Below, piece by piece: positions 16,415 through 24,446 of a DNA stretch of 33,049 nt. A model generated the notes under the pieces. That model worked only from the letters and a program-made list of their open reading frames with translations, was not told the origin of the DNA and did no database searches. The position numbers and the translations under genes are program-made. The DNA comes from Methanosarcinales archaeon (GTDB lineage Archaea; Halobacteriota; Methanosarcinia; Methanosarcinales; Methanosarcinaceae), in contig JAIRKA010000109.1 in assembly GCA_031260345.1 (NCBI GenBank), positions 1 to 33,049 of the forward strand, in the 5' to 3' direction. Within the stretch, counting starts at the first letter, position 1; the number at the start of each line of letters is the position of its first letter.

Positions 16415-16803
16415 GCAGAGCAACCAGAAGAGCTGTGCGCGGTTCAACATTTGCCCAAAATAATGCCGGGAACCCGATGAACAGCGTTGCGAATGTTTTT
16501 GACGTCGCAATGGTTTTCGCGGTCGCCTTGCTTGTTGCGCTTGTTATGTCATTCGGCATGAGCGAACTTTTAACGGAGCAGGATGTGACAATTGTCATAA
16601 ATCCGGGACAGGAAAACATGCAGATTATTCAAAAGACTGAGGACGGCATTGAAATCATGGAAATCAATGCTGAGCAGCAAATCGGCGGTGGTATCGGTGA
16701 TATCCTCGGAACGGCGTATCGGTTGGATGACGGGCGTGTGATATACGTCCCTGAAGGGAATAATACGATTGAACGCGCAAGCGCCCCGGCTGACAGCACA
16801 TAA
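16411..16803 (+). CDS. DUF2149 protein, ExbD/TolR-like partner (HmuT-like)
   Basis: 130 residues, overlapping the ExbB-type gene by 4 nt. Layout: basic cytosolic tail (MSRATRRAVRG), one transmembrane helix (about 29-50) that begins with VFDVAMVFAVALLVALVM, then an extracytoplasmic domain of about 80 residues. The Asp at the membrane-entry position matches the essential proton-carrying Asp of ExbD and TolR, although overall similarity to ExbD is low. DUF2149 members are regularly adjacent to ExbB-like genes, supporting a channel-stator function. An intrinsic terminator follows directly, so the cobN-like gene is a separate transcript or depends on read-through. Confidence 0.8.
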   Translation: MSRATRRAVRGSTFAQNNAGNPMNSVANVFDVAMVFAVALLVALVMSFGMSELLTEQDVTIVINPGQENMQIIQKTEDGIEIMEINAEQQIGGGIGDILGTAYRLDDGRVIYVPEGNNTIERASAPADST

Positions 16804-16810
16804 TTAATGA

Positions 16811-16846
16811 CTGAAATGAAAATTAATTTTTCATTTCAGCTTTTTT
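16811..16846 (+). terminator. Intrinsic terminator after the DUF2149 gene
   Basis: A 12-bp perfect stem CTGAAATGAAAA / TTTTCATTTCAG with a short AT loop, followed by CTTTTTT. It separates the three-gene membrane operon from the cobN-like gene. Confidence 0.8.
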
Positions 16847-16889
16847 GTGATTATTTTTTTTACATGATTTGAACCCAAAAAGATAATAA

Positions 16890-17003
16890 TTATTACCTAA
16901 ATATATGCATTTATTACCTATTATAGCATTATAGAATTTAGAATTTGTTTACTTTTCTTGACAAGTGAATGATTCATATGTGGATAAAAGTCTACTTGAC
17001 TTG
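16890..17003 (+). promoter_or_regulatory. Candidate control region of the cobN-like gene: direct repeats and palindromes
   Basis: Two perfect TTATTACCTA direct repeats start 21 bp apart (16890 and 16911), on the same DNA face. They are followed by adjoining palindromes CTTGACAAG (16957-16965) and TGAATGATTCA (16966-16976) and by CTTGACTTG (16995-17003). The repeat contains TATTACCT, the inverse of AGGTAATA found in the palindrome before DUF2162. The whole gap (16804-17044) has no coding content. Confidence 0.4.
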
Positions 17004-17044
17004 GTTTTAGCTTATTTTATGAATTAAAAAATAGGGATGATAAA

Positions 17045-20000
17045 ATGACTTCGTTAAAGAAATTCAGCATTTATTTTGTATTAATGCTGTTAATCACTTC
17101 AATGATTCCCGTTGCGATTGCAGACGGCGGCGAAGAGTTGGAGATAATAAAAGGAACAGATGGAAAAATCAATGTTCTGTATATCGGTTATGACACATTT
17201 TTCAATTTGCCGATAACAGAAGAAATGGCTTCTGATATGTATTATGGAGATGATTTCTCAATACATGTATTCGGACTTACTCGTTTTTCTACAGGCGTTG
17301 ATAACACCGCCGAATTTGAAAAATACGATTTGAATACATTTGATATAATAATTATCGACATGGTCATCGGCGAGCTTTCCGATTTTGAGGATGCGCTGAA
17401 AGCAGCACAAGAGAACGGAGCATTATTGGTTGCTTTTAATAATGGCAGATGGGATGGAACAGGAACTGATACACCCGAATTTTTTGACTTCAGAGATGCA
17501 GCCGAATTTACAATAAGCGACCGTCAATCCGAAGAAACGATTCGAGACTTTTTTGCGCTTCACGCAGATGCCGGTAACTACAGACCAAACGAAATACTTC
17601 ATCAGGCATATGCTGAAAATATTTTGATGTATCTTGCCAGAGTGAAAAGTGAAGATGACGCTTCAATCAGACAAATCACAGATAATTGGGAAAGAATAAA
17701 AATCGCATATGTCGGATTTTCAAATAACTTTGTTTGGGGTCTTTTAAACCAATACTCCTCATTTATGGAAGTGACGAATTTATTATGGTGGGGGCATGAA
17801 GAAGCGCTTGCAGAGTTCGGTCAAACCGGAGGTTTTGCGGACCAAGACATAATCATTTTAGACATGATGACTCTGACAGCCGTTAACAATGTTGATAATG
17901 CGATTTCTAACGAGAATTATAGATTAGAAACCCTTGCAGGAAAAGAAGGGACGCCGCACATAGTTTCGGTCAGAAGCGGAATGTTAGACTTCGCCCGCGA
18001 CATCCAACACCCCGAAGACCCGCTCGCAGTAGATGTTGTGATGACCGAGCAGCTTCTTGTTTTACTCGGCAGGGAACTCGGCGGAAAAGAGTTCGCCAAA
18101 AATTGGGAATTAGCGGCAGGGTTTTTGAGTTACGGAATATACCACCCCGATTTAGACCGAAAATATTTCGAAACATTGGACGAATATTTGGCAGCATATG
18201 AAACACCATGTGAGAGCAATCCTGAACGATATGTTTACGACGACAGAAATTTAACAGTCGGAATTTGGTTCCACCGCGACTATTTCGCGGGCGGAAATAA
18301 CGCGCGAGTCAATGTCATTAATGAATTAATTTGGGATTTGGAAAGTAAGGGAGCCAACGTTATCGCAGGATTTGACGTTTTCAGAGTTACGCATGACGAA
18401 GAAGGCAATCCGATCAATCCGATGCTGAAATACTATGCTCTTAACGGAGATCCAAATAGAATTCTGATCGATGTTGCCATTTCAATCAAAGACTTCGGCT
18501 TAAACGTTGATGATTATGAAAGAGGCGTTGAATGGCTGACTGAGTTAGACGTCTATGTTCTCAAAGCAATCATTTCGTCTGCGGATGGGGAAATTGATCA
18601 AATCCCGAGAGATATGCTTGTCTATTCAACCATTTCTCCGGCCAGAGACGGTATGAACGAATTCATTCTTCTCGGAAATAACGGCAACGTTTTTGAAGAA
18701 CAGGCAGACTGGCTGGCCAACCGTGCCATCGCCTGGGGATACTTGAGAAGAACGGAGAATCAAAACAAAAACGTCATCATCATGTACTACAACTACCCGC
18801 CGGGTAAAGCCCACATCGGCGCCAACTACCTCAACGTCCTGAGAAGTTTGGCAGGACCGGATTTGGATCTGTACCCAAACGCGGGAACCAATCAAGACGG
18901 CGTTCTCAGGGATTTGAGAAGAGCCGGATATACGGTTGAATTTGACTCATTGCCGATCAATATCGAAGACTTGAATGAAACATCTCTTATGGAATTGCTT
19001 TTCCAGCAGGGCATCAATGTCGGCGAATACGCGCCGGGTGTCTTGCATGGGATGGTGACTCAGCACGAAATGGGTACCCGAAGAAACGCCTCCGGCGCTC
19101 ATGATGATGACTGGTGGGGCGCAACTCTTGTACCCGTTGAAAAATATAAAGAATGGTTTGATGAAACATTTGTCAATGAAACTCTTCGAAATCAAGTCAT
19201 AGATTTATGGGGAACACCTTGGGACTACTCCATTTCAATGGCGGAATTGGCTGCCAATGATCAAAACACGATGATTTGGGAAAATGAATTCGGGCAGCGC
19301 TTCTTTGTGCTTCCGGCCATTCGTTTCGGAAATGTGTGGCTGATGCCGCAGCCGGCAAGAGCATCACAAACGGATGCTGCATTCTCCTATCACGGCGGCG
19401 ACATTCCGCCGACGCACCAGTACATTGCCTTCTATTTGTGGATGAATAATCATCACAAACCCGACGCGCTCATCAGTTTCGGAACTCACGGAACGCATGA
19501 ATGGCTTCCGGGAACACCGTATGGTTTAGCCGCAAAAGACGATTTCGGGCCGCTCCTCCTTCAGGATATCCCGAACATCTACCCGTACATTGTCGCCAAT
19601 GTCGGTGAAGGCTTGACCGCAAAATACCGCGGAAACGCGCTCATCATCAGTCACATGACGCCGCCGATGATTCGATCGAATTTGGATTCAAATGACAACC
19701 TGAGAGAATTGGAATTAGAAATTCAAGCGTTTTTCATCGGCAGAGCCGGATGGGGTACAGACACGATGGTTGAAAGGCAGGAACGTATCGTTGATGTGAT
19801 GTTTGATGCCAATATTCATAACATTATCGACATGAGAAGGCACCAAAGAGCAGTCAATCCGACAAATCCGAATGCCGTGACTGACGCTCAGCTCAAAGCC
19901 CATCTGAAAACACTTTCGCATGACAGATTTGCGATGTTTTTGAAAGATGAACTGTATGACTATGTCTCATCCATTATGGAAAATAATTTGCCTTTCGGCA

Positions 20001-22438
20001 TGCATGTTTTCGGTCAAAGCCCGACAGAAGTCCAAATTTCCGCAATGCTTCGAGCGATGTGGGGACTTCAATTTGATGATGTCCTTTTCGAAACGTATTA
20101 CGAAGAAGAGGGATTCATCGGTGTGCCGTACGAATCCGCCGGCAAAATACTCGACTTGGTCGCCGACTTATCAACAGTAACAACGGCCGACGAAATGATG
20201 AGCATTTTGAGAGCAGCATATCCGGGATACAGTGACGATAAGCATGAAGCCGTCGTTCAGTTTATTATTGGTCCGATTATGCATTTCGAAGGTGCCGCCG
20301 ATTCGAATGCAGTGATCAATGACTGGAAGAGAACGGGCGCATGGGAAGACTTGATTGATGAAATCATTTTCTCGTACTACTTCTATATGCAAAATCCGCC
20401 GGCGCGTTCGGTCATCAGCGGACAGATTGAAGAAGTCATAGAGTACTGCGTCAGCAGCGGAAAGCCTATCGATGCGGCTTTGCTTAACGAAGCTCTGTCC
20501 CATGTTTTCAGGACGCCATCTGTAATGAACACGGGTGTCATTGCCTATTTAACCGGATACGGCCGTTTGGATTACGCACAAAATCTCAGAGATTGCGGCG
20601 AAGAGGAAATAGCGGCATTGTTAAATGCTTTAAATGGCGGATTCGTTAGACCAAACGCCGGAAATGACCCGATTCAAAACCCGAACGCGATTCCGACCGG
20701 AACGAACTTCTACGGTATTGACCCGACAAAGTTCCCGACAAAGCACGCTTGGGAAGTCGGTAAATCATTGGCGCACCAATTGATGATTGACTACTATCTG
20801 AAGTACGGTGAATTCCCGAACACCGTCGCATTCTCAAGATTCGGTACTGAATTCATTCGCGATGAAGGTGCTTTGGAAGCGATGGCTTTGTACCTTCTCG
20901 GTGTTGAGCCCAGATGGGATGACAGAGGAAATGTTGATCATAGAAGTGTAACGGTCATTCCGCTCAGTGAATTGACAATAACATTTGTTGACGACAACGG
21001 TATTACACATACAATCGACCGTCCGAGGATTGACATCGTCTACATGACAGCTGGTATGAGGGATTCCTTTGGAGACAAATTGAGATTGCTCAATGTCGCT
21101 GTCAGAACGGTTTCAAACTTAGATGAGCCTGCCAACAGAAATTATGTTCGAACGAATACAAACGCGCTTAAAGCAGCCGGCTTAGGAGATATGGCTTATA
21201 TCAGAAGCTTTGCAGCTGCTCCCGGACAATATGATGTCGGAACCGGAAACTTCGTCAGCGCCAGCGGCTCTTGGGATGATCCGGCAGCAATTGTGGAAAT
21301 GTATTTGAGCAAGATGAGTTACGCCTACGGCGATGACAATAATTGGGGCGTCAATGCTCGAACCCTTCTGGAAGCGTTACTGAAGAATGTGGATGCATCT
21401 GTTCACTCAAAATCATCCAACTTGTATGACTCACTGGACAACGATGACTTCTTCCAGTATTTCGGCGCGCTGAACTTGGCCGTACAGCATCTGAGGCCGG
21501 ATGGAAAAATGCCTGAAATGTATGTTGCAGATACCAGAAATGTCGGACAAGGCTCCAGAAACACCGGAAATCTCGTTGGGATGAGGGAATACATAAATAA
21601 GGACTTAGAGTCGCGCTACCTCAATGAAGAGTGGATACGCGGCATGATGGAATCCGGATTCTCAGGATCAACGATGTTTGCGGAATTTGTCGACAATATG
21701 TTCGGCTGGGCCGTAACAACCGGTCTTATCAGCTTCGATAACTGGGAAAGAGTCTTTGAGATTTACGTCAATGATTCACTCAATTTGGGTATGAATCAAT
21801 ATTTCGAAAGGTATCCGTATACACTCCAATCAATTACGGGCAGAATGCTGGAAGCGATTCGAAAAGACTACTTAAGAGTCATGGCCGACCCAAGTCTCAG
21901 TCCTGAAGAACATCAGCGGCAGGTGGAGAAATTTGATGGGATGCTGCAGGCATTAGTGGAACAGCATATGCAATCTGTTGTTGACCATGGCGCTTCCTGT
22001 TGCCACCACACTTGCGGAAACCTCAGATTTACTGAGTTCATGTCAGGAGATTTGGCTGTATTGGGTGTTGATCCTGATCTTGTACAGCGGTTCTTGGATA
22101 TCATAAACGGTGTGCGCGAAGATCCCAATATGCCGCCGTCCGAATCAGCCCCAACCGGCGGAAGCGGTTTTGGAATGGCTACAACGGATGCAGGCACACC
22201 GGCTGAAGCTCAACAGACGCCTGATGCCGGAGCAGGATACGGAACAGAGACCGGACAAGCAGGAACACCCGCAGATACGGTGAGAGGATATGAAATGAGA
22301 ATCGTTGATACGATCTCCAATACAGTCAGAGATTTCATCAACAATCCGACATTTTCATCATCCAGCTTCATTGCAATCGCAATTGTCGTCCTTTTGGTCG
22401 GCGCGGTTTTCTTCGGATACAGAAGAAAAGGCATCTGA
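17045..22438 (+). CDS. cobN: Surface-anchored CobN-like metal chelatase/dechelatase (HmuS-like)
   Basis: 1797 residues; AGGGA lies 7 nt before ATG 17045. A signal peptide (about 1-26, ends PVAIADG) and a C-terminal anchor (about 1770-1792, then RRKGI) place almost all of it outside the membrane. The CobN/BchH/ChlH core is plain: TVGIWFHRDYF, NYPPGKAHIGANYLNVLRSL, GTHGTHEWLPG (His815, His818 region, metal site), ISHMTPPM, and a late SCCHHTCGN (about 1651-1659) that could bind a further metal. About 400 extra N-terminal residues and a Gly/Thr/Pro-rich stalk (about 1695-1755) make it longer than cytosolic CobN (about 1250). No CobS/CobT-type ATPase is present, and ATP would not be available outside; the adjacent ExbB/DUF2149 pair is the likely energy source. 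Direction (insertion or removal of metal) and tetrapyrrole substrate are unknown; HmuS kinship favours removal. Confidence 0.88.
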   Translation: MTSLKKFSIYFVLMLLITSMIPVAIADGGEELEIIKGTDGKINVLYIGYDTFFNLPITEEMASDMYYGDDFSIHVFGLTRFSTGVDNTAEFEKYDLNTFDIIIIDMVIGELSDFEDALKAAQENGALLVAFNNGRWDGTGTDTPEFFDFRDAAEFTISDRQSEETIRDFFALHADAGNYRPNEILHQAYAENILMYLARVKSEDDASIRQITDNWERIKIAYVGFSNNFVWGLLNQYSSFMEVTNLLWWGHEEALAEFGQTGGFADQDIIILDMMTLTAVNNVDNAISNENYRLETLAGKEGTPHIVSVRSGMLDFARDIQHPEDPLAVDVVMTEQLLVLLGRELGGKEFAKNWELAAGFLSYGIYHPDLDRKYFETLDEYLAAYETPCESNPERYVYDDRNLTVGIWFHRDYFAGGNNARVNVINELIWDLESKGANVIAGFDVFRVTHDEEGNPINPMLKYYALNGDPNRILIDVAISIKDFGLNVDDYERGVEWLTELDVYVLKAIISSADGEIDQIPRDMLVYSTISPARDGMNEFILLGNNGNVFEEQADWLANRAIAWGYLRRTENQNKNVIIMYYNYPPGKAHIGANYLNVLRSLAGPDLDLYPNAGTNQDGVLRDLRRAGYTVEFDSLPINIEDLNETSLMELLFQQGINVGEYAPGVLHGMVTQHEMGTRRNASGAHDDDWWGATLVPVEKYKEWFDETFVNETLRNQVIDLWGTPWDYSISMAELAANDQNTMIWENEFGQRFFVLPAIRFGNVWLMPQPARASQTDAAFSYHGGDIPPTHQYIAFYLWMNNHHKPDALISFGTHGTHEWLPGTPYGLAAKDDFGPLLLQDIPNIYPYIVANVGEGLTAKYRGNALIISHMTPPMIRSNLDSNDNLRELELEIQAFFIGRAGWGTDTMVERQERIVDVMFDANIHNIIDMRRHQRAVNPTNPNAVTDAQLKAHLKTLSHDRFAMFLKDELYDYVSSIMENNLPFGMHVFGQSPTEVQISAMLRAMWGLQFDDVLFETYYEEEGFIGVPYESAGKILDLVADLSTVTTADEMMSILRAAYPGYSDDKHEAVVQFIIGPIMHFEGAADSNAVINDWKRTGAWEDLIDEIIFSYYFYMQNPPARSVISGQIEEVIEYCVSSGKPIDAALLNEALSHVFRTPSVMNTGVIAYLTGYGRLDYAQNLRDCGEEEIAALLNALNGGFVRPNAGNDPIQNPNAIPTGTNFYGIDPTKFPTKHAWEVGKSLAHQLMIDYYLKYGEFPNTVAFSRFGTEFIRDEGALEAMALYLLGVEPRWDDRGNVDHRSVTVIPLSELTITFVDDNGITHTIDRPRIDIVYMTAGMRDSFGDKLRLLNVAVRTVSNLDEPANRNYVRTNTNALKAAGLGDMAYIRSFAAAPGQYDVGTGNFVSASGSWDDPAAIVEMYLSKMSYAYGDDNNWGVNARTLLEALLKNVDASVHSKSSNLYDSLDNDDFFQYFGALNLAVQHLRPDGKMPEMYVADTRNVGQGSRNTGNLVGMREYINKDLESRYLNEEWIRGMMESGFSGSTMFAEFVDNMFGWAVTTGLISFDNWERVFEIYVNDSLNLGMNQYFERYPYTLQSITGRMLEAIRKDYLRVMADPSLSPEEHQRQVEKFDGMLQALVEQHMQSVVDHGASCCHHTCGNLRFTEFMSGDLAVLGVDPDLVQRFLDIINGVREDPNMPPSESAPTGGSGFGMATTDAGTPAEAQQTPDAGAGYGTETGQAGTPADTVRGYEMRIVDTISNTVRDFINNPTFSSSSFIAIAIVVLLVGAVFFGYRRKGI

Positions 22439-22461
22439 AGAGTGGATGATAGAACAAACAG

Positions 22462-22505
22462 CAAAGGCAAATTTTCGAATTTGTCTTTGTTTTATTTTTT
22501 ACTTT
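22462..22505 (+). terminator. Intrinsic terminator of the cobN-like gene
   Basis: CAAAGGCAAAT / ATTTGTCTTTG (one G-T wobble) with a 6-nt loop, then a T-rich tract, starting 24 bp after the stop codon. Confidence 0.8.
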
Positions 22506-22652
22506 TTTAATACTTTTAGCCTCCATCTTCCAGTCAAGATATGCGTAAAAATCGAGCTTTCTTTTTTGAAATACTTTTGAAAAGTTTGTGCCGTCGCGCG
22601 CGCAAACGGTGTCTGCTGTCTAAGCGGGTCGGCAAATAATTCAGTAAAAAAC

Positions 22653-22781
22653 AAACATCGGTTTTAATTTATTTTCTTTAAACTCGAACGCCCATTAAAA
22701 CCTCAAAATAAAAATGTTTTATACTTAAGCGAAAAAACGGCGTTCGTCTCATTATTTAATCTTTAAGAAAAACCGATGTTT
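22653..22781. repeat. Nested inverted repeat (129 bp)
   Basis: Outer arms AAACATCGGTTTT (22653-22665) and AAAACCGATGTTT (22769-22781) are perfect 13-bp complements. Inner arms CGAACGCC (22685-22692) and GGCGTTCG (22739-22746) are perfect 8-bp complements. The spacers between outer and inner arms are 19 and 22 bp of AT-rich DNA. It could be a MITE-like element or a long RNA hairpin. Confidence 0.65.
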
Positions 22782-22821
22782 CAGTTTAGCCTAATAAATG
22801 ATTGAAAAGCCAAATAACCTC

Positions 22822-22897
22822 CTCCAACGACGAGTTTCATGAGGGGCGGCGCGAAGCGGCGAACCGGATGCGAAGCGAATGAAAGGAGGCGTTGGAG
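22822..22897. repeat. GC-rich hairpin, possible structured RNA
   Basis: CTCCAACG (22822-22829) pairs with CGTTGGAG (22890-22897); inside, TTTCAT pairs with ATGAAA. The apical part holds two GCGAAGCG motifs in a GC-rich context unlike the surrounding DNA. Confidence 0.5.
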
Positions 22898-23006
22898 ATT
22901 CACACCCGTATAACTCAACGAAAACAACCGCTTACTGATTCAATGCGTTTAAAGAAAAAATGAACAAAAAAGATTAAGGGAGAAGAGGAAACAAAAAAAG
23001 AAGGAA

Positions 23007-23309
23007 TTATCCTTCAAGCCAGATTTTGATTTCCTGTTTCAGGAATTTTTCCGCTTCCAAAACGCTCTCCAAAGGTCCGCGGAGCGCAATGGCAGGCGTT
23101 TGAGCAACTTCCGGTTCGGTTATTGAAATCATGCGGTTGACGACCTCCAATTCAAACATTTCAACCATATCCATGATGATTGACATGGGAGTGCCCAGCG
23201 GGATAACCAAATCATAAAGCTCTTCCAACTCGGCGTTTTCGCCGGACAGCTCCGCCAATTCAAAACGTTTTCTGCTGATTAAATCGTGAAGCGATAATAC
23301 TTTTGCCAT
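23007..23309 (-). CDS. Small conserved-looking soluble protein, function unknown
   Basis: 100 residues from ATG 23309; the ORF track uses TTG 23318. GAGGAG lies 11 nt before the ATG and only 2 nt before the TTG, so the ATG is preferred. The sequence is acidic with no membrane segment or Cys, containing an apparent helix (LSLHDLISRKRFELAELSG), LVIPLGTPMSIIMDMVEMFELEVVNRMIS and LRGPLESVLEAEKFLKQEIKIWLEG. The alternating helix/strand pattern suggests a compact alpha/beta domain, perhaps ligand-binding or an adaptor. I do not recognise the family. It is transcribed away from the tRNA-Thr/DUF5611 area and has no obvious operon partner. Good codon structure and a clean frame argue that it is real. 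Confidence 0.7.
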   Translation of the reverse strand: MAKVLSLHDLISRKRFELAELSGENAELEELYDLVIPLGTPMSIIMDMVEMFELEVVNRMISITEPEVAQTPAIALRGPLESVLEAEKFLKQEIKIWLEG

Positions 23310-23632
23310 AACTCCCAAAACTCCTCATTATTTTTTTTGGATTGTATTTTGTAATATCTTTACCGTCTTTATTTTTGATACAATTGGTATAATGATTCTA
23401 ATACATTTTCATCCACGGGCTCAAATCCCGCTTGAGGCTTTGAATCTTCGTATAAATTTGATTCTAATATATCTTCCACTATTAAAACCATAGCGATTCA
23501 GACAATTACAGCGGAAAGAAATACAAAAAATGACAGCAATGACTCTTCAACAAGAAGAAAGATTCAAGAAGGATGAAACCTTAAGAACTTTAAGTCAAAA
23601 ATAAATCAAAAAATGAATGAACAAGTGAGAAA
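23310..23632. other. Intergenic region with a tRNA-Thr 3' remnant
   Basis: About 320 bp without an ORF. It holds a T-rich promoter area for the 100-aa gene and the tRNA-Thr 3'-end copy at 23413-23444, then A-rich DNA leading to DUF5611. Confidence 0.6.
23413..23444 (+). repeat. Decayed copy of the tRNA-Thr 3' end
   Basis: Matches 24153-24184 at about 29 of 32 positions, covering the T arm, the 3' acceptor strand and the first bases beyond. No matching 5' half (GCCTCAA) is found upstream, so it cannot form a tRNA. It is a direct repeat of the functional gene 740 bp downstream and could be an old integration (att-like) site or a duplicated-tRNA relic. Confidence 0.75.
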
Positions 23633-23962
23633 ATGCAGGAATACAAGTTAAAACGCGGATATACGCCCGACATTGAAAGAATAAGAGGTTTGATGAAGGA
23701 CTACTTCGGCACAGGAATCTACGGCACGGAAGTCAAAGTAGAGGGCGGTAAGTTAAAGACATCTTACGGCGCGTTAAAAGAAATCACCGTTTGGATTGAC
23801 AACAAAAAGTTGTGCGTTGACACCGTTTCTGACAACTCCGGCGTTTCTGACGATATCATTTTAGACACAAACAAGCGTTTTAGATCCTTTTTGGACAATG
23901 GTACGGGCTACACTTCAAAAGACCGCGTGAAAAACGCTAAAAAAGAAGTCGGCGGCGAGTAA
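23633..23962 (+). CDS. DUF5611 family protein
   Basis: 109 residues beginning MQEYKLKRGYTPDIERIRGLMKDYFG, the opening of DUF5611, a family I associate with methanogens and their relatives (recalled, not searched). It is small, basic and soluble, with an alpha/beta pattern: YGTEVKVEGGKLKTSYGALKEITVWIDNKKLCVDT followed by a C-terminal helix FRSFLDNGTGYTSKDRVKNAKKE. No catalytic motif is visible and function is unknown. The ribosome site is weak (GTGAG). It sits between the tRNA-Thr remnant and the intact tRNA-Thr gene, which makes it either part of a conserved tRNA neighbourhood or the cargo of an old tRNA-targeted insertion. Confidence 0.7.
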   Translation: MQEYKLKRGYTPDIERIRGLMKDYFGTGIYGTEVKVEGGKLKTSYGALKEITVWIDNKKLCVDTVSDNSGVSDDIILDTNKRFRSFLDNGTGYTSKDRVKNAKKEVGGE

Positions 23963-23990
23963 TTCAAATACCGTCAAACATCAAAAGAAA

Positions 23991-24047
23991 AGACTCCGCA
24001 AAAGAATACCAAAAGATTAATATTTGAGGTATTCCTTCTTGGAGTCT
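23991..24047 (+). terminator. Long imperfect hairpin ending DUF5611
   Basis: AGACTCCGCAAAAGAATACC pairs imperfectly with GGTATTCCTTCTTGGAGTCT, followed about 10 nt later by CGTTTTTT. It probably terminates DUF5611 before tRNA-Thr. Confidence 0.65.
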
Positions 24048-24107
24048 GCTTAATTTCGTTTTTTACGAAAACGGCAAACTGTTTTCAATTGAGAAATAAA
24101 TACAAGC

Positions 24108-24179
24108 GCCTCAATGGCTTAGAGGTATAGCACTTCCTTGGTAAGGAAGAGGCCGCGGGTTCAAATCCCGCTTGAGGCT
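24108..24179 (+). tRNA. tRNA-Thr (anticodon GGT)
   Basis: Full cloverleaf: acceptor GCCTCAA/TTGAGGC with discriminator T, D loop with GAGGTATAG, anticodon stem CTTCC/GGAAG with loop TTGGTAA (anticodon GGT, reads ACC/ACU), T arm GCGGG-TTCAAAT-CCCGC. CCA is not encoded and there is no intron. Confidence 0.95.
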
Positions 24180-24180
24180 T

Positions 24181-24446
24181 TAAAATTCATAATCCGCTTT
24201 TTTCATGATTTAATTTTTCAAAAACAATCATTAAGGTTTTTGAAACAATCCACTTTTATCTGATTTTAACAAACGATCATCTAAGACAGCAATAATGCAA
24301 TCGGTTAATAATGCAAATAATACGAATTTTAATCGTTCATGAATTTATCCAATAAAAAAAGCAAGCGAATAAAAAACAACAAATCATTTGATTTTATCCG
24401 CTCATCAAATGTTTTTCTGTTTATGAGTCTATTTCAGAAAAACAAA
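24181..24446. other. AT-rich intergenic region
   Basis: 266 bp with no gene or clear structure; the ORF beginning at 24339 has no ribosome site and overlaps the real minus-strand gene. Confidence 0.5.

Larger units (their letters stand above)
22439..23006. other. 568-bp gene-free region rich in inverted repeats
   Basis: No supportable ORF. In order it holds the cobN terminator, a GC-rich CGCGCGCG patch (about 22586-22600), a 129-bp nested inverted repeat (22653-22781) and a GC-rich hairpin (22822-22897). In AT-rich DNA such structured GC-rich patches are typical of small RNAs or of mobile or REP-like elements. Confidence 0.6.

Noticed and set aside
17045-22438. Magnesium chelatase H subunit for chlorophyll synthesis
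   Set aside because: CobN and BchH share a core, but signal peptide, anchor and ExbB/DUF2149/DUF2162 neighbours exclude a cytosolic Mg-chelatase, and no photosynthesis genes are present.
23391-23407. A tRNA-like stem-loop with a CTA anticodon-type loop (TTCTAAT) just upstream of the tRNA-Thr remnant, resembling a pyrrolysine tRNA anticodon arm
   Set aside because: The stem has a mismatch, no 5' acceptor strand pairs with TTGAGGC, there is no D arm, and the T arm is that of tRNA-Thr. Most likely chance.
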